Positions 33,066-45,136 of a DNA stretch of 64,000 nucleotides are shown here, in pieces (position 1 is the stretch's first letter; each line of letters begins with the position of its first letter). A model generated the notes under the pieces. The model saw only the letters and a program-made list of their open reading frames with translations, was not told where the DNA came from and made no database searches. The position numbers and the translations under genes were made by a program. Origin of the DNA: Platerodrilus igneus (Eukaryota; Arthropoda; Insecta; Coleoptera; Lycidae); NCBI GenBank assembly GCA_036346225.1, contig JARFIW010000599.1:310001-374000 (forward strand), given 5' to 3'.

Positions 33066-35138
33066 TTGCCGTGGAACTTTCTAAAAAACATTTGAGCCCC
33101 AATGATTGGGCGTCATAAACTGCCGTGGAAATCCGCTTTGGACCTCGCCAGAGTAAAAAAAAAAATTTTTTCAAAATTATAAAAATTTCACAAAATTTTC
33201 TTACCCGGATTCTGCTTTCTATAATTAATTTCTTCAGCAGCTTTCCTGGCTAGCTCAGCTGTGCTTCTTCTCGTATACCTGAATTTTCTATCATTCTCTT
33301 TACCATTCACACACTATTCAATAAAATCACAAAATAATACTACAATCATACAATATTTATTTACCACTATTTACAAATAATAATTCATAGTTATGTACAG
33401 TTCGGTGCTCTAGTGACACCTCAATAAATACTATCTTTGTAAAGTCCTTGTTTTTAAAATTGTAATCTCAAACACATTTAATGCAATGGGAGTAAATGGA
33501 CCCCAAAAAATACCTTATCTTTATTTATTACGGCACGCTGGAGTATGGTGAGCTCATGATAACCCAGTTTATTAACGTATGCTTTCCACTTTGCATACTA
33601 TTACTACAAACTTAAACAAAAAACCCATGTACTCTTAACAATTAAATTTAAATTCATCAAGAAATGTAATAAGTTTTACGTACACCTTTTGTTTTATATT
33701 CAAAATATCATAATAATAGTCAGTTATACTATCTCTTTCAATACGTTAAATTACCAAAATAACCATCAAAGTTCACTCACACATCACAAATAATTTCAAC
33801 AGCTTATCAAAAAAACAAACAGCAAATTCAAATGCGTTACCTGGAAAAGCTTCAAAATTTCATCTCCGTTGAAGATGCTTTGTATATCTGAACCCCTCGG
33901 CTCCGTGATTATGCGCGCTGCTCCACCAGCTATTTATAGATGAAAACACAATTTAAGCTGAGCTTCGTGCTACCCATTCACTATCAATTCCAACATCCAA
34001 ATCCATTTCTATTACACTTGTTTACTACTGTATTATTAATTTACGAGCTTGTTAAAGTGGACCTCAGTTAAATTTAAATTACTCGCCACTAATCGCGTTA
34101 CTAACTATAAGGCCACAAACAATCTAATACTATTTTACTGAATTTTACAAATTTATAATACTCACAAGCCTCGTCAGTTGATTATTATACGTCGTTAAAC
34201 GATGCGAAATTTAAAGAGAGCCCTATTAATTTTCTTCCCGTATTTATACAATAAAACCAGGCCCCCTTGGCCACACTTTACGTGAAATACTCAATTGAAA
34301 ATCATATTTCCGCAAATTTTGTATAACCGTCTTAAAACTTCCATAAATATTTCCTCGTCAACACCCTATATCATACAAACTATCATTTCCACCTGTCGCG
34401 TGTTCATCCGTTGTAAAACTAACTATTTCACTAATGACACAGTCCTGCGTCGTTACAAAACTCCGCCCGTAATATTGTATCTTCGTCTTATGCATATTTG
34501 ATGTCGCTTTCTAACCTTGCTTGAGTAGTAGAAAATCGATATTGCTGACCGCGTCCACGTGGATTGAGTACGTGCTTTATAAAATTGAATGTTCTTATAC
34601 CCATCTTTATCTGTAGCGTATTATTAATTTTGCATCCCTTTCGCCCTTTAAGAAACTTTTGTTAGCTTTTATGCGAAGCAAACGGCGGTTGAACAATATT
34701 CTATGAAACCCGCTTTACTATGTTCACTAATAAGCGGAAAATGACCTTTCCAACATGCAGGTGTACCTAATTAATGATCGTTTAAAATAACAATTCTCGG
34801 AGCTTCTTTTCACGGTATTCTATACACCCGACGTCTGTTTGTTTGTTAAGAAAGCTTTTGCCTTTGGATTATTGATTTTACATGCTCTGATGCGTTTTCT
34901 GACGTTAATACCCTTTAAATTAAAATAAATTAAATTAATTAATGATTTTTATTTGCTTATAAAGCTGATTTTCTTTGTGAACTTATTACTTTTTAATCCC
35001 TAATTATAACAATACGTCAATCCTTGTTAATTTAAATTAAATAAATGAAATAAATTTTTTGCGTAAATATTATGTTTTTTTTTTATATAGGGTGTTTTGA
35101 AATTGCATTACTTATCCCAAATTTAACCCTTTAAATCC

Positions 35139-35145
<7 letters not shown>
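33066..35145 (-). mobile_element. Module Y, minus copy 2 (best exon set of Y)
   Basis: The left end ctgtagtggatttaaaggg reads down from 35145, with the distal box tatatagggtgtt near 35085. TATA tgtataaatac is at 34240-34250. The exon-1 end gaggctt|GTGAGT is at 34160-34165. Exon 2 (acceptor ataaatag near 33934, donor ttccag|gtaacg near 33842) has one frame open throughout, including GSDIQSIFNGDEILKLFQ. Exon 3 follows acceptor aaaattcag (near 33281) and reads VYEKKHS to the TGA of TGAGCTAG. No ATG leads this frame. The right end has two ttgccgtgg-like iterons (33066 and 33116) with gattgggcg between. Confidence 0.6.
34160..34250 (-). promoter_or_regulatory. Module Y core promoter and exon-1 donor
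   Basis: TATA (tgtataaatac, 34240-34250) is followed on the minus strand by taatagggctct and the conserved gcatcgtttaacgacgta, then the donor GTGAGT at 34160-34165. The plus copy keeps gcatcgcttaacgacgta (21258-21275) and the other minus copy gatcgcttcagacgacgta. The short first exon (about 50 bases) between TATA and donor is conserved in all three. Confidence 0.45.
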
Positions 35146-35178
<33 letters not shown>

Positions 35179-35180
<2 letters not shown>

Positions 35181-37069
35181 CTTTGATAAGAGGGTTATGT
35201 AGGGGTATATTGAGTCATAATGGTCGCACAATACATGTAAATAGTACTAGGAGTTAGAAAACTACATTTATTTATCATGAAAAATACGTAATTTGCAAAT
35301 TATGCAAAGAGCAAACATTTAACACCCTGTATAAAAATAGCAATTGACTTTAATTAATGCCGGGAAGTATATCATTCAACACTAAACATATATTTAGCAA
35401 AACAAATAACTCTACACGCAATCAAACTTGTCTTAAACCAAAAAGCATTCATAAATTGTAAATAGATACGCGTTAATCGCAGTAAAAGCTAGAAAAATAT
35501 GATACGATTCCTATTAAAATTAAACATGCGATAGTGAAAGGAGATAGCATAGCGTTCTGATAAGAAACGCTTCTTTCGAAATAAATACGTTTTGGAAACG
35601 CAAGGTGTAAACAGAAATATGTTAATTTACGTCATTCCGTCTACGCGATTTTCTACATGGAGTTAATACAAATTCCAAAGTATTATCTAGACAAACAAAA
35701 GCCATAAGTTAAATTACGTGCAAAGGCGAATTACAAATTCCTGTAATAATATCAAAACAGACCGTCTAAAATAAATACAGAATAGAAATCTACTGGTATC
35801 CTACGTGACCAAGAAATCGTTCCGGCGAGTTATTATTAGACGTATACCTGTAAAAACACAAAATATCGAAAATATCCTATGGCTGGTTGTAAACTTTGAA
35901 CAAACAGCAGCGATAACCAATGAATTTTTAGATGGAGCGTAGCTTATATAATACGCGAATTTGATAAGCAGAGTCTGGATTCGAACTAAGCACAATCCAC
36001 ATCACTAATAGTCAAGAATTTACGCAACGAGTGAATATAAAAATTAATTAAAATAATTAAATATTTATGAAAAGTGGTGTTAGAAAATTTTAAAATAAAA
36101 AAATAGTGAAAAATATATGAGGCAAGTTTCGTCGTTTGCTGGAAAACGTGAGTAAAAGTTTATTAATTAATTAATTTTAAATATTTATAATTTAGGGCTA
36201 AAAGTAAGACGGGGTAAATCTAATTGAGATTACGAAAATCTAAGTAAAACGGGGTAAACCTAAGGGATATTAAGAAAATTTATGTAAAACGGGGTAAATC
36301 TAAGTGAGATTACGAAAATTTAAGGGAGATTACAAAAATCTAAGGGAAATTAAGAAAATATTAGATTATTGATTAAACGAGGTAAAATTTAGAAACTAAA
36401 TAAATTAATAATATTGGGAGGAATATTGGCAAAGGCGCACAAAACAGAGGATTGTTTTAAGCATTGAATGCAGCAACTCAACCGAAAGTAATATTGGGGT
36501 ACTGATCCACAACACGCAGTAGCAGACCCAGAAAGACGCACAAGAAAAACTACAGGTCAGAACTATCTAGCATAACGCATTATTTTTCTCTTTATTTTTT
36601 GAACATTCACTATATTTATTAAACCTGAATATTTTATGTAACGTCATCAAAAAATTTTTTATACGTGAAAATTTTAGTAAAAAGGAGAAAAGTCTTCAAC
36701 GTTCAAAGAATTTCCAGTAGAGTACAGTGCCATTTTTGCCGGTCTTTAAAATAAGGAAATGGAGCTATAATTTTTGGGGATAAACAATTTAAAAATTATT
36801 GTTATTTGATTCAAGGATATATTTTTGTCATACAGTAAAACAGATTAAGCTGTGAAGTGTATGTGATTTTTTCTTTCTCATTAAACAAATATTAGTCGAC
36901 TTTGTTTTTATCATTCAAAGCAGGAAAAGTATTAAATAAAAGGCGGTAAATTATTCGATTATCGTAACGTTGTGCACTCTGTGTGAATTGAACTGAGCTA
37001 TCCAAGGCATATTTAAATTTTAGGATATTAAAAGACACAGAGCGGTGGTGATCAGCAGGAGACTGAAAG

Positions 37070-37071
<2 letters not shown>
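35179..37071 (+). mobile_element. Module Z', diverged copy
   Basis: The left end is ttgctttgataagagggtta, distal box aacaccctgtataaaa at 35320-35335, ctacgtgacc near 35803, CCAAT near 35914 and TATA cttatataata at 35943-35953. The exon-1 donor is GTGAGT at 36148, and exon 2 ends actacag|gtcag at 36556. The box TGAGCTATCC is at 36993-37002, preceded by gtgcactctgtgtgaattga as in family W. Four phrases like aaaacggggtaaatctaag at 36200-36310 form a short tandem repeat in intron 1. The right-end iterons are lost, and it stops at the (AT)n tract 37072-37102. Confidence 0.55.
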
Positions 37072-37102
<31 letters not shown>

Positions 37103-37104
<2 letters not shown>

Positions 37105-38746
37105 TGCTATGATAATAGAGTAGTTTAGGAGTAGGTTAAGTCATGGTGGTTGTAGAATAAACGTAAGCAACTTCCACTTTAAGAAAAGCACATAATTCCA
37201 GAAATCATAAGAGTAAAACGGTCACTCTACATATTGTTAATTGAGAGGACACTGTATATAAAATACACGGGATTAAATGCATGAGAACATAAAGATGTCT
37301 AAGTGTAGTTTACAAGTAAAGATAAGATTTTAAAACGCAACAAATTGCATCAAAATTAAATCACCGGGAAGCATAGATAAATTGGCATTGCAAATATTAC
37401 AATTGCGTCGAAAATATCATCGTACACGCATTCTACATTATTCATTATTAGAAAATCGTTACGTGACTGGAAGAAAACACATCTATTCATAAATCCAATA
37501 TTCTGCAGAAATAAACAAGCACCAGGCGATTCAATTTAGACGATAAAAATTAACAAACATCCGAATACGTAAGTTAATAAAAGTCAAAAGTTGGAAATTC
37601 TCGAATAATACCACGATATGCGGGATGCATACGTGACAGACAAGGCATGCATTGAAAGATTTAAACTAAATAATTGGTGAAAATTCCGAGATATGCGAGA
37701 TAAGGTAGAAGTATCGCCTTAGAACGTCAACAAGCCAATGAAATTAGTTGAAGATAGGGCTTATATATACGATAGTGACAAAGCGAACTTTCAGTTTATA
37801 TTCAAATTGAGCAACGACTATGTTCAAAGGTGTTAAAAGCGTAACCAGTGAAGTATAAACCTAAATAAATCAGAATTAAAAGTGCGAGAATTTGTGCAAC
37901 GAAAATAAGCCGATCTATAAATAGACGTAAGTAAAACGACTTTAATTAAATTCATTTCTAATATTAATAAAACAGGGCTTTTAATTACGACATGTAATTT
38001 GGATTTTAATTCCGACATGTAATTTGGATTTCGACTTCAATTTGGGCTGTAATTTGAGACATATTTGATTGAGATGGCTATATTTTGGCATATTTAAGAC
38101 GACTTTAACTTGGGACTTCTAGCTTTGAAAATACTTTAATTTTGGAGATAATTTTAAAAATGATAGTATTCTAATTTGGACATATTACGACTTGGTACGA
38201 TTTTAATTGGAATCGATTTATTGGAGGCAATTCTTATATGGGGCCGGCATATCAATAAGCAAACCGAACACAGAACGGGGATGCAGATCATATACTAGGA
38301 TGGAACTACAGAACTCATTCCAGGTTAGCAATCTTAATACACTTTATTATTGAAAACTGTTTTGATTTAATATTTGTCACATTGTACATTTGTAAGAGTC
38401 ATCAAAAAGGGCCACTTAAAGATTTATGAAAATGAAATAGGTATCTTGGAACGTTCGAAGGTCCCTGAATAAATTAAAAGATATTTTTGCTGGCTTTCAG
38501 AAAAACATAAATCTGGTATATGTAGATATTCTGTACAAAAAGGAAAATTTTGAGTGTTGTAAATATTATCAATTATTGTACTGTGTATTATAGAATTGCT
38601 TTATTTGATTCAATAAGATCTATTCAGTAAGCTAGTCGGGGTAAAAATCCTAATTTAACATTTCATAACATTACGGCTCATTAATCCTAAAATCGAGTTT
38701 CACAGCAAAATTTATGGTATGCCCAATCGTGGGGCCGATATCACAG

Positions 38747-38748
<2 letters not shown>
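37103..38748 (+). mobile_element. Module Z, copy 2
   Basis: Closely similar to 29697-31405 along its length. The left end is ttgctatgataatagagtag, and the distal box acactgtatataaaa is at 37249-37263. The exon-1 donor is GTAAGT at 37927 and the exon-2 end ttccag|gttag at 38323. The box TAAGCTAG is at 38628-38635 and CACAGCA at 38701 and 38742. Exon 2 has a TAG and exon 3 an early TAA, so the micro-frame of copy 1 is broken here. Only two of the four right-end iterons remain. Confidence 0.6.
37458..37768 (+). promoter_or_regulatory. Module Z copy 2 promoter
   Basis: TACGTGA boxes are at 37458-37467 and 37629-37637, CCAAT at 37734-37740 and TATA cttatatata at 37759-37768. The middle TACGTG of copy 1 has become tacgtaag. 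The spacing of the remaining elements equals that of copy 1 to within one base, although the surrounding sequence has diverged. Confidence 0.45.
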
Positions 38749-38791
<43 letters not shown>

Positions 38792-38794
<3 letters not shown>

Positions 38795-41700
38795 CTACGA
38801 TATCGTCGAACTCCCGGTGTATTTAACGCTCAGTTATACCCTGACCGCCACCTATTTGTGCCTCTAAAATATCTAAATTAATTTTAAAATCAACACAATA
38901 AATTTATGCCTCGACTAGCTCAGTTATACCCTGCATAGAGCGAACGACAATATGATAACAGAAAATATTTACCCACTCCCTTTTAACACTTCATATACCT
39001 GAATAGAACAAACACAATTCACCAAATTTTGTATAATAGGTTAAGAAAATGTACAATTTATAACTCTATGTTCTTGTAATATCATTAGCTATAAAAACTT
39101 TTAAATCAAATGATAATAAATATTCTTATTAAATTCTTTCACTACCAAAATTTTAAGCGATTAAAGCCAGCAAAAATAATTATGTTTTATATTGAAAGCT
39201 TCGTTGAACGTTAAAAAAAAACTATCTCCCTTTTAACGTAATTTTTACGTATGAACTAATGTTTTTTTGATGACCTTTTACACAGAAGCTACCTATATTA
39301 CATGTAAGCTTTACGCTCAAAAATATTTGAAATAAGACATGCAACATTCAAAAAATTATAAAATTAAATTCTGACCTTGTATCTTTCTGTTAACCCCTAC
39401 GGAAGTTTTTTGAACCAGATTGAATTATAGTTCCAGTCCTTGATCCTTAGCTTGGCTGTTAATCCAGTGATTTCCAGTTTTCCACTAACTTGTAGACGTT
39501 CTTTAGTGAATTTTCTAGTTGCTTATTTAATTTAACGTCATCACTTGGATAATTGTTTAGTTCATTCATAGACCTTTACTTAGATAGTTTCTTAGAACAT
39601 TACTTAGATAATTGCTTAAAGCCCTAAATTAATAAATAATAAATGGTAAAGATTATGTTTACGTTAATTAAATTTAGACTTACGTTTTTAATACTAACGG
39701 CAAATTTTTACTAACTGGTGCTTCACGCACTTCAACTATTTTTTTTACTTAAATTCTTTGTTATTTAATTTTGTCACTTTTGACTTTAATTAATTTCAGA
39801 TTCGCGTAATAAATTTGTTTAGACTGGTATTGACGTACGTCGTTAAAGAAATGAATACATTTTATCAATTTATCCTTATAGAGAACAAGCTTGTTCCCTC
39901 CTATCTTTTAACCTGTTAGGTTTTTTCAAAATTGCTTACTCTATGCATTTAACTTGGCACGTAGACGTAATTTTGTATTGGCGTTTGTTAACAAGTGTTG
40001 TAATTTTATGCTTGGAACCTCACGTAGACATAATTTTGTGGGGCGGCTCCCTGGCGTAGTTGGTAAGTGTGTAACTACTACGCCCAAGGTCCTGGATTCA
40101 AATCCCGACACGGTCCGCTTGAAAAACGTTAGACAAGCATTTTTCACAAAAATATACCCTCGTTCGGATGAGAGGTAAAATGGAGGTCCCGTGTGAGTGT
40201 TGACACGCACGTTAAAAATCCTTACCTTGCTTGAAACAGCAAGGGTTTGGCAAAATTATCTCCCCCCCCCCTTCTGGGACATTGGAAAATCACTTGTAAA
40301 ACATAATTTTGTACAGGAATTTATTGAATTGTCGGCTTAATTCTGCACGTATACCAAAACTTATGGTTCCATATTTTGTTTACCCATGTCGGGCTTTACA
40401 AAAATGTGGCGATTTCTACATTTCTAATGTCACGTACGCGTTTTACCCTAATATCTATATCTTACTGCGTTATGAAATATGCTCGTTTTTCAAAAGTTTG
40501 TTTTATGCGTTTTATTGCTTTCGATTCCTTACGCAATGCGTCGAGTTTGAAAGAGATTTGTTTCACGTTTAAGTATGCCTAATTTGTATTTATTTGGAGT
40601 TTATAAATGCTTTAAATGTTTCTAAAATGAATTGAGTTGCGCCCAGAATTATTTATTCTACTAAATGTGGTTCGGCTATTACAGAATGAGCTTCCTTTTA
40701 TATTATAGACGGTGATATGTATTTGCTCTCAGTACATCCAAAATTTAAATGTTCAATAAGAAATTAATGCCTTATTCTATTAATGAATTTTATCTCTGAC
40801 TTGTTGTTTTCCCTGTTGAACTCCTGGTTGTGAATGCGCGTTTCTGCATGCACCCCAATATAAATTTGTTCATCACCAAATTATAACCCTATTAAAGCAG
40901 TTAAAGCCAGCCAAAATAACTCTGTATTATTTTGCAAGCCTCGTTGAACCTTCAATGACCCTTCTTTCTCTTAACGTAATTTCTACGTATTAACAAAATT
41001 TTTGATGACCCTTTACATAAATATTTCAGTACATGCAAAAATTAAAATGTTCATAAAGAAAATAATGCCTTATGCTATTAAAGAATATTTATATGTCTGA
41101 GCTGTTGTTTTTGTTTGCGTGTCTCTGCGTGTCCCAATTCTTAGAACTGTCACTGTGTGCTGTTGACCAGTGTCCTTGGATTGTTTTCAGTTTCTTATTG
41201 ATTTTGTTCGATCGTTGCTTATTTAATTGCGTAGTACAGTTTGGTTAAACTCTTAATTTAATTTTTGGTGGATCCTTAGATCAATGCTTATTTTAACGTT
41301 TAGATAGATTCTTAAATCAACTCTCAGATAAGTTCTTAGGTATATTTTTAAATATATTTCTAGATGGACGCTTAAATAAGTTCTTAGAGCCTTAAGTTAA
41401 TAAATATTAAATTTAGGTTTAAATAAAATTTTGGACTTACGTTTTTAACTATTAAACGGCGAATTTCTGTTGTATATTTCCACTTGTACTATTATTGAAA
41501 TTTTTCAATCACCAACTTTCACTTGAATTATTATTTAATTTGATATTTTAACTTCGCGTGTTATTTCGATTCAAAAAGTACAGAACGTGCATTGGTCGTA
41601 GAAAGACTAATTTGTTTATCAGCTCGTGAGCTATTTAAAGACCCGCCTATCACCTGTACAATTGGTTTACCCAGTTTATTGTGTTGATTGTGGCGTTGTA

Positions 41701-42108
41701 CTTTGTTTTATCGCGCCAGCCTTCGGAGTTCCATGTAGTCACCATCCCAATTTCTCGTCGCAATGCTTTAGCACATCACGTAGACATCTAGTTTTATATT
41801 GTGGGTTTTGATGCATTGAACCTTCTCAAGTCAGGTAGTTCTATTTTGTAAAAAAATTTTTAACTTTAAATCGTACCTAGCCAATCGTATGTTTTTTGTT
41901 TTGTTTTCCTAATCTGTTTGGGTTTTGTGTTAATTTTACATGAAGATCACGTAGGCAAATTTTATAATGACGTAAATTGAATGACTCAATTATAATTGGG
42001 TTCATTGTCCAAAACGATAGTATCATCGAATAGAGGTGTATGTTTAGTTGAAGAAACATATGAAGACAATGCACATTTAGCAGTTTTTCCTGACCAGTTC
42101 ATTATAGC
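38792..42108 (-). mobile_element. Module W cluster 1: compound of partial copies
   Basis: At least three overlapping W copies read on the minus strand. Copy a (38792-40727) has the right end ttgctacgatatcg, box TGAGCTAGTCGAGG (38923-38936) after acceptor ctatgcag, exon-2 donor at 39372 and exon-1 donor GTAAGT at 39678-39683. A piece (40728-41020) has an exon 2 with an open 16-codon start MQKRAFTTRSS and a donor at 40797-40800. Copy b (41021-42108) has a second exon 2, exon-1 donor GTAAGT at 41435-41440 and a TATA-like ctatttaaag at 41631-41640. Copy a is interrupted by a SINE (40040-40300). Repeated cacgtagacataattttgt phrases are TACGTG boxes on the minus strand. Confidence 0.55.
40040..40300 (+). 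mobile_element. tRNA-derived SINE, plus copy, with 12-bp target duplication
   Basis: Flanked by acataattttgt at 40028-40039 and 40301-40312. The head has A box TGGCGTAGTTGG (40052-40063) and B box ggattcaaatcc (40093-40104). The body matches the minus-strand copy at 12252-12558 (ctcgttcggatgagagg, gtgtgagtgttg, ttgaaacagcaagggtttgg). A run of ten or eleven C residues at 40262-40271 is unusual. The insertion post-dates the W module it interrupts. Confidence 0.85.
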
Positions 42109-42120
42109 AATAATATATAT

Positions 42121-44002
42121 TGCTACGATATCATCGTTCGCCAGGTGTATGTAACGCTCAGTTGCCTTACTGACGGCCACCTCTCTATGCCTCTAAATAA
42201 TCTAGAATAATTTTTAAAATTCACACAAAGGAATTTATGCCTCAGCTAGCTCAGTTACGCCCTGCATAGAGTGAACGACGTTATGGTAACAAGGCATGTT
42301 TACATCTTTCCCTCTAACACTTGATACTTGAATAACATAAACAAAATTCACCAAAATTTGTATAATAAACTAAGGAATATGTGAATTGACATCTCTGCAA
42401 CCTTAGTATTGTCATTTGCTATTTAAAAGTTTTGAATCAAAGTCAAATAAATATTCAATTTGTTCTTTACAAAATTATAATTCCTTTTTAAGCAATTAAT
42501 GCCAGTAAAAGTAATTATGTATTATATCGAATGCTTTATTGAACGTTCAATGAACCTTTCTTTTTTATCGTATTTTCTACGTGTAAAGAATCTTTTTGAT
42601 AACCCTTTACACAAAATATTCAAGTACATGTAAGTTTCAAATATTCAAATATAAGATTTATGCTATTAGTTGAAACATAAATGCTAATCTGGTATTTTTA
42701 CGATTGATTTTCTGGTTCGATTCAGTTGCTGGATTCATGGATTCCATGTTGTGACCCCGTAGCTCTGCGTGCACCCCAATGCTTCTATCTGCCTTTCCAC
42801 AGCGTTGCTAACCAGTGACTTCGTGTTGCTTTAAGCTTTAGTTGTACTCTTAACGTCTTGATTTACACTTTTCCCATTTATTGTATTCAGTATTTTAGTT
42901 TTACGTTCGTACTTAGTTAGATTTCTTTATTTAATATCTTAGTTAGATTTCTTATTGAATTACTTAGTACGGTTTTATGCAAACGGCGGATTTCTTATAC
43001 ACTAGTGTGTTTGAACGTGCACTTGACTGTACTCTTTACTTGAAATCTTAATTACTGTGACTTTCACTTATAAATTTTTATTTAACTTCACAATTGAACT
43101 TTGCGTAATACTTTTATTTAGATTAGTATAGTTCGTGCTTTGGTAAAAGATTCAATGAAGGTTAGCTGTTTAGGTGAATTATATAGACGAGCCCTTTAAC
43201 GTCTGTTATTGGTTGACCGCTTGCTATCTTACTATTCGATACCCTACATTATCATGCAGTCGGTTGGGTTTTACTTGGAGTTGCTTAATATATGGATTGT
43301 TCAGACGCTTCAAAAATCACGTAGACAAAAACTTTATATTACTGATTTCGTTAGCCAATGGTACTTTGTACCTTTTAACATAACGTAATTGTAATTTTGT
43401 ACAGGAATTTATCAAATTTTTCTTTTAATTCCACACGTACACAATACTTATTGTTTCATATTTTGTTTACTCAATATGCGGGGTTTTGTTCATATATGAC
43501 GACTTATACATTAAGACGTCACGTATGCTAAATTTTATAATTGTTTAACAGATGACGTAAATTAGATGCGTTTATCGACTTGTTGAGTTGTGAAATATGT
43601 TTGTTTTGAAAGACCTGTTTATTACAATGCATTGATTATTTTCTTGCGCTAATGCGTCAAGTTTGAAAATGATTTGTTTCGGGTTTGTTGCACTTTGGAT
43701 ACGCCTAATTTGCATTTGTTTACAGTTTATGAATGTATTAATGTTTCTAAAATGAATTGGGTTGCGTCCAGAGTTGTTTATTTTACTAAATGTGGTTAAA
43801 TTATTAAAGAATGAGCTTCCTTTCATTGACTGTAGTTAGTTGTTGATTTTATACAAGGTGTCTGGTATTTGCTTTTTGCAAAATGAACGAATTGTGTTCA
43901 TTTTATGGTTTAAATATTTAGTTTTCTTGATTTTTGTGTTGTTTACATGAAGTATACCTTCCTTGTGACCTTATTTACCCTTAAATAACCCAATTATCAT
44001 AG

Positions 44003-44005
<3 letters not shown>
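42121..44005 (-). mobile_element. Module W, copy 2
   Basis: The left end TTGCTATGATAATTGGG reads down from 44005. The distal box is tatacaaggtgt at 43850-43861, TACGTGA at 43318-43325, CCAAT at 43208-43212 and TATA at 43178-43186. Exon 3 follows acceptor ctatgcag and reads to the TGA of TGAGCTAG (42239-42253). Two marks are broken: the exon-1 donor is gone near 42965 and the exon-2 donor is GT to AT near 42690. The ATG of the W exon-2 frame is ACG (near 42770). The right end is ttgctacgatatcatcg. Confidence 0.6.
43178..43325 (-). promoter_or_regulatory. Module W copy 2 promoter
   Basis: Minus-strand order is TACGTGA (43318-43325), CCAAT (43208-43212), TATA ctatataatt (43178-43187). Copy 3 has the same order at 46476-46481, 46393-46397 and 46360-46370. 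CCAAT lies about 25-30 bases upstream of TATA, as in family Z. Confidence 0.45.

Positions 44006-44043
<38 letters not shown>
44006..44043. repeat. (AT)n palindrome joining two module ends
   Basis: Reading tatcatagcaat, then AT repeats, then attgctgtgata, the tract and its flanks form an almost perfect palindrome of more than 60 bases. It shows most clearly that the TTGCTRTGA motif faces inwards into each neighbouring module. Confidence 0.85.
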
Positions 44044-44044
<1 letters not shown>

Positions 44045-44646
44045 CTGTGATATGACTTGGTGTCGGGGGTCAATAATAAAAGAGTGCTAGGATAACGGCT
44101 GCACGTTAGAACGCCGCTAAATGAATGCTGTGACAATGCTTGGCGTTAGGCGTCGCTAAAAAAGTGCTGTGATACAGGACAGCAAATTGAAAAATTTGAA
44201 ATTTTTGACTTACCTCTTTTTTCTTTGCCTGGCTAGCTCAACGAAAGCAATGAAATATGCAAAATGAAATCAAACACAACAATATCATAAAGCATCTATA
44301 TACACTAAAACAATTTTCTCTCATACAAACGAATATAGAACATTAACAGCACATTTTCTTTCAAACATGGATTTTTCTATCAATGAATGCTTTTGTATTT
44401 TCGTGGATTAGAACTTGTTTTAAAATTGCGTTTCGTTTTTAAATGATATTTCTCAACACTATATGTACTTAGAGCGTGTTATTTTACATGGGATTTCACT
44501 TATGTGCTACAGGAATAAGCTTGTCGTACTAGAAATATTATACAGGGTAAAAATTAAATATTGGAAAATTTTACTTCTCTCAGCTTTCGGTTGGTTTTTC
44601 TCGCAGAATGGGGTGCTCAAATTGTCTTACGACTTCCTTATCGCAT

Positions 44647-44648
<2 letters not shown>
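44044..44648 (-). mobile_element. Deleted mini-module retaining both ends
   Basis: Only 605 bases lie between (AT)n tracts. The left end (44648 reading down) is ttgatgcgataagg, with distal box accctgtataat at 44539-44550. The right end has TGCTGTGA iterons at 44044, 44131 and 44171, with gcgttaggcgtc between, and the box TTGAGCTAGCC at 44228-44240. Promoter, exon 1 and exon 2 are gone. Downstream of the box aagagg|taagt looks like a donor. This is the structure expected for an internally deleted, non-autonomous DNA transposon. Confidence 0.6.
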
Positions 44649-44699
<51 letters not shown>

Positions 44700-44737
44700 A
44701 TATATCATATATATATATATATATATAATATATATAT
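44649..44737. repeat. Long interrupted (AT)n tract
   Basis: About 90 bases of AT repeats with interruptions (ttatat, tcatat). A tyrosine/isoleucine-rich reading frame across it is produced by the repeat alone. Confidence 0.9.
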
Positions 44738-44774
44738 AAGACACAAGACATTTTGAGCACCCCATTTGTCAGTC

Positions 44775-45086
44775 ATGTATTGACAAAAATGCCAAACGTA
44801 ATTGAAAGTTAGGTTTATATAAAGTTGTGTACACGATTTAAATTTGTAAACTTTCCCAATTGTCGTCATCGGTCTCGGTGGCGTAATTGGTATACGCTTG
44901 GTACCGGAAATACCAAGATATAGGTTTAAAGCATGTCTAAGACCTTATATTTTCCTTCTTTCAATTACTAGCTCGATTTGAAATAATCATTTGGACTTTG
45001 TATAAAAGTCTAAGTTATTACTTCATCTTATTCACTGTAATATGATAGTATTTATCAACTTACCTTGTGTAATTAACTACCTAGAA
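44775..45086 (+). repeat. tRNA-like dispersed repeat, copy 2
   Basis: Matches 15821-16129 across its length and ends in an (AT)n tract (45087-45135). The tRNA-like core is at 44871-44944. Compared with copy 1 the anticodon stem changes from TGGTT/AACCA to TGGTA/TACCA, a paired change, while the T stem has decayed. Confidence 0.75.
44871..44944 (+). tRNA. tRNA-like sequence, second copy
   Basis: The acceptor pair GGTCT/AGACC, D arm and anticodon arm are kept; the loop is CCGGAAA. The T arm (ataggtttaaagcatgt) no longer pairs fully and the B box has changed from GGTTCAAGTTC to GGTTTAAAGCA. It is less likely than copy 1 to be transcribed by RNA polymerase III. Probably a repeat-borne pseudogene. 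Confidence 0.35.
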
Positions 45087-45099
45087 TATTATATATATA

Positions 45100-45135
<36 letters not shown>

Positions 45136-45136
<1 letters not shown>

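Noticed and set aside
36200..36310. Telomere-like or regulatory array of aaaacggggtaaatctaag phrases
   Set aside because: Only about four imperfect copies inside intron 1 of module Z', and the unit is not the arthropod TTAGG telomere repeat.
39940..40210. Overlapping frames at 39941-40210 (minus) and 39954-40178 (plus)
   Set aside because: Both run through the SINE and its W-module flank. The SINE tRNA-like head explains the sequence.
44463..44756. 97-codon frame with a long Tyr-Ile repeat
   Set aside because: Produced by the (AT)n tract. The same applies to frames at 47182-47385 and 56323-56535.
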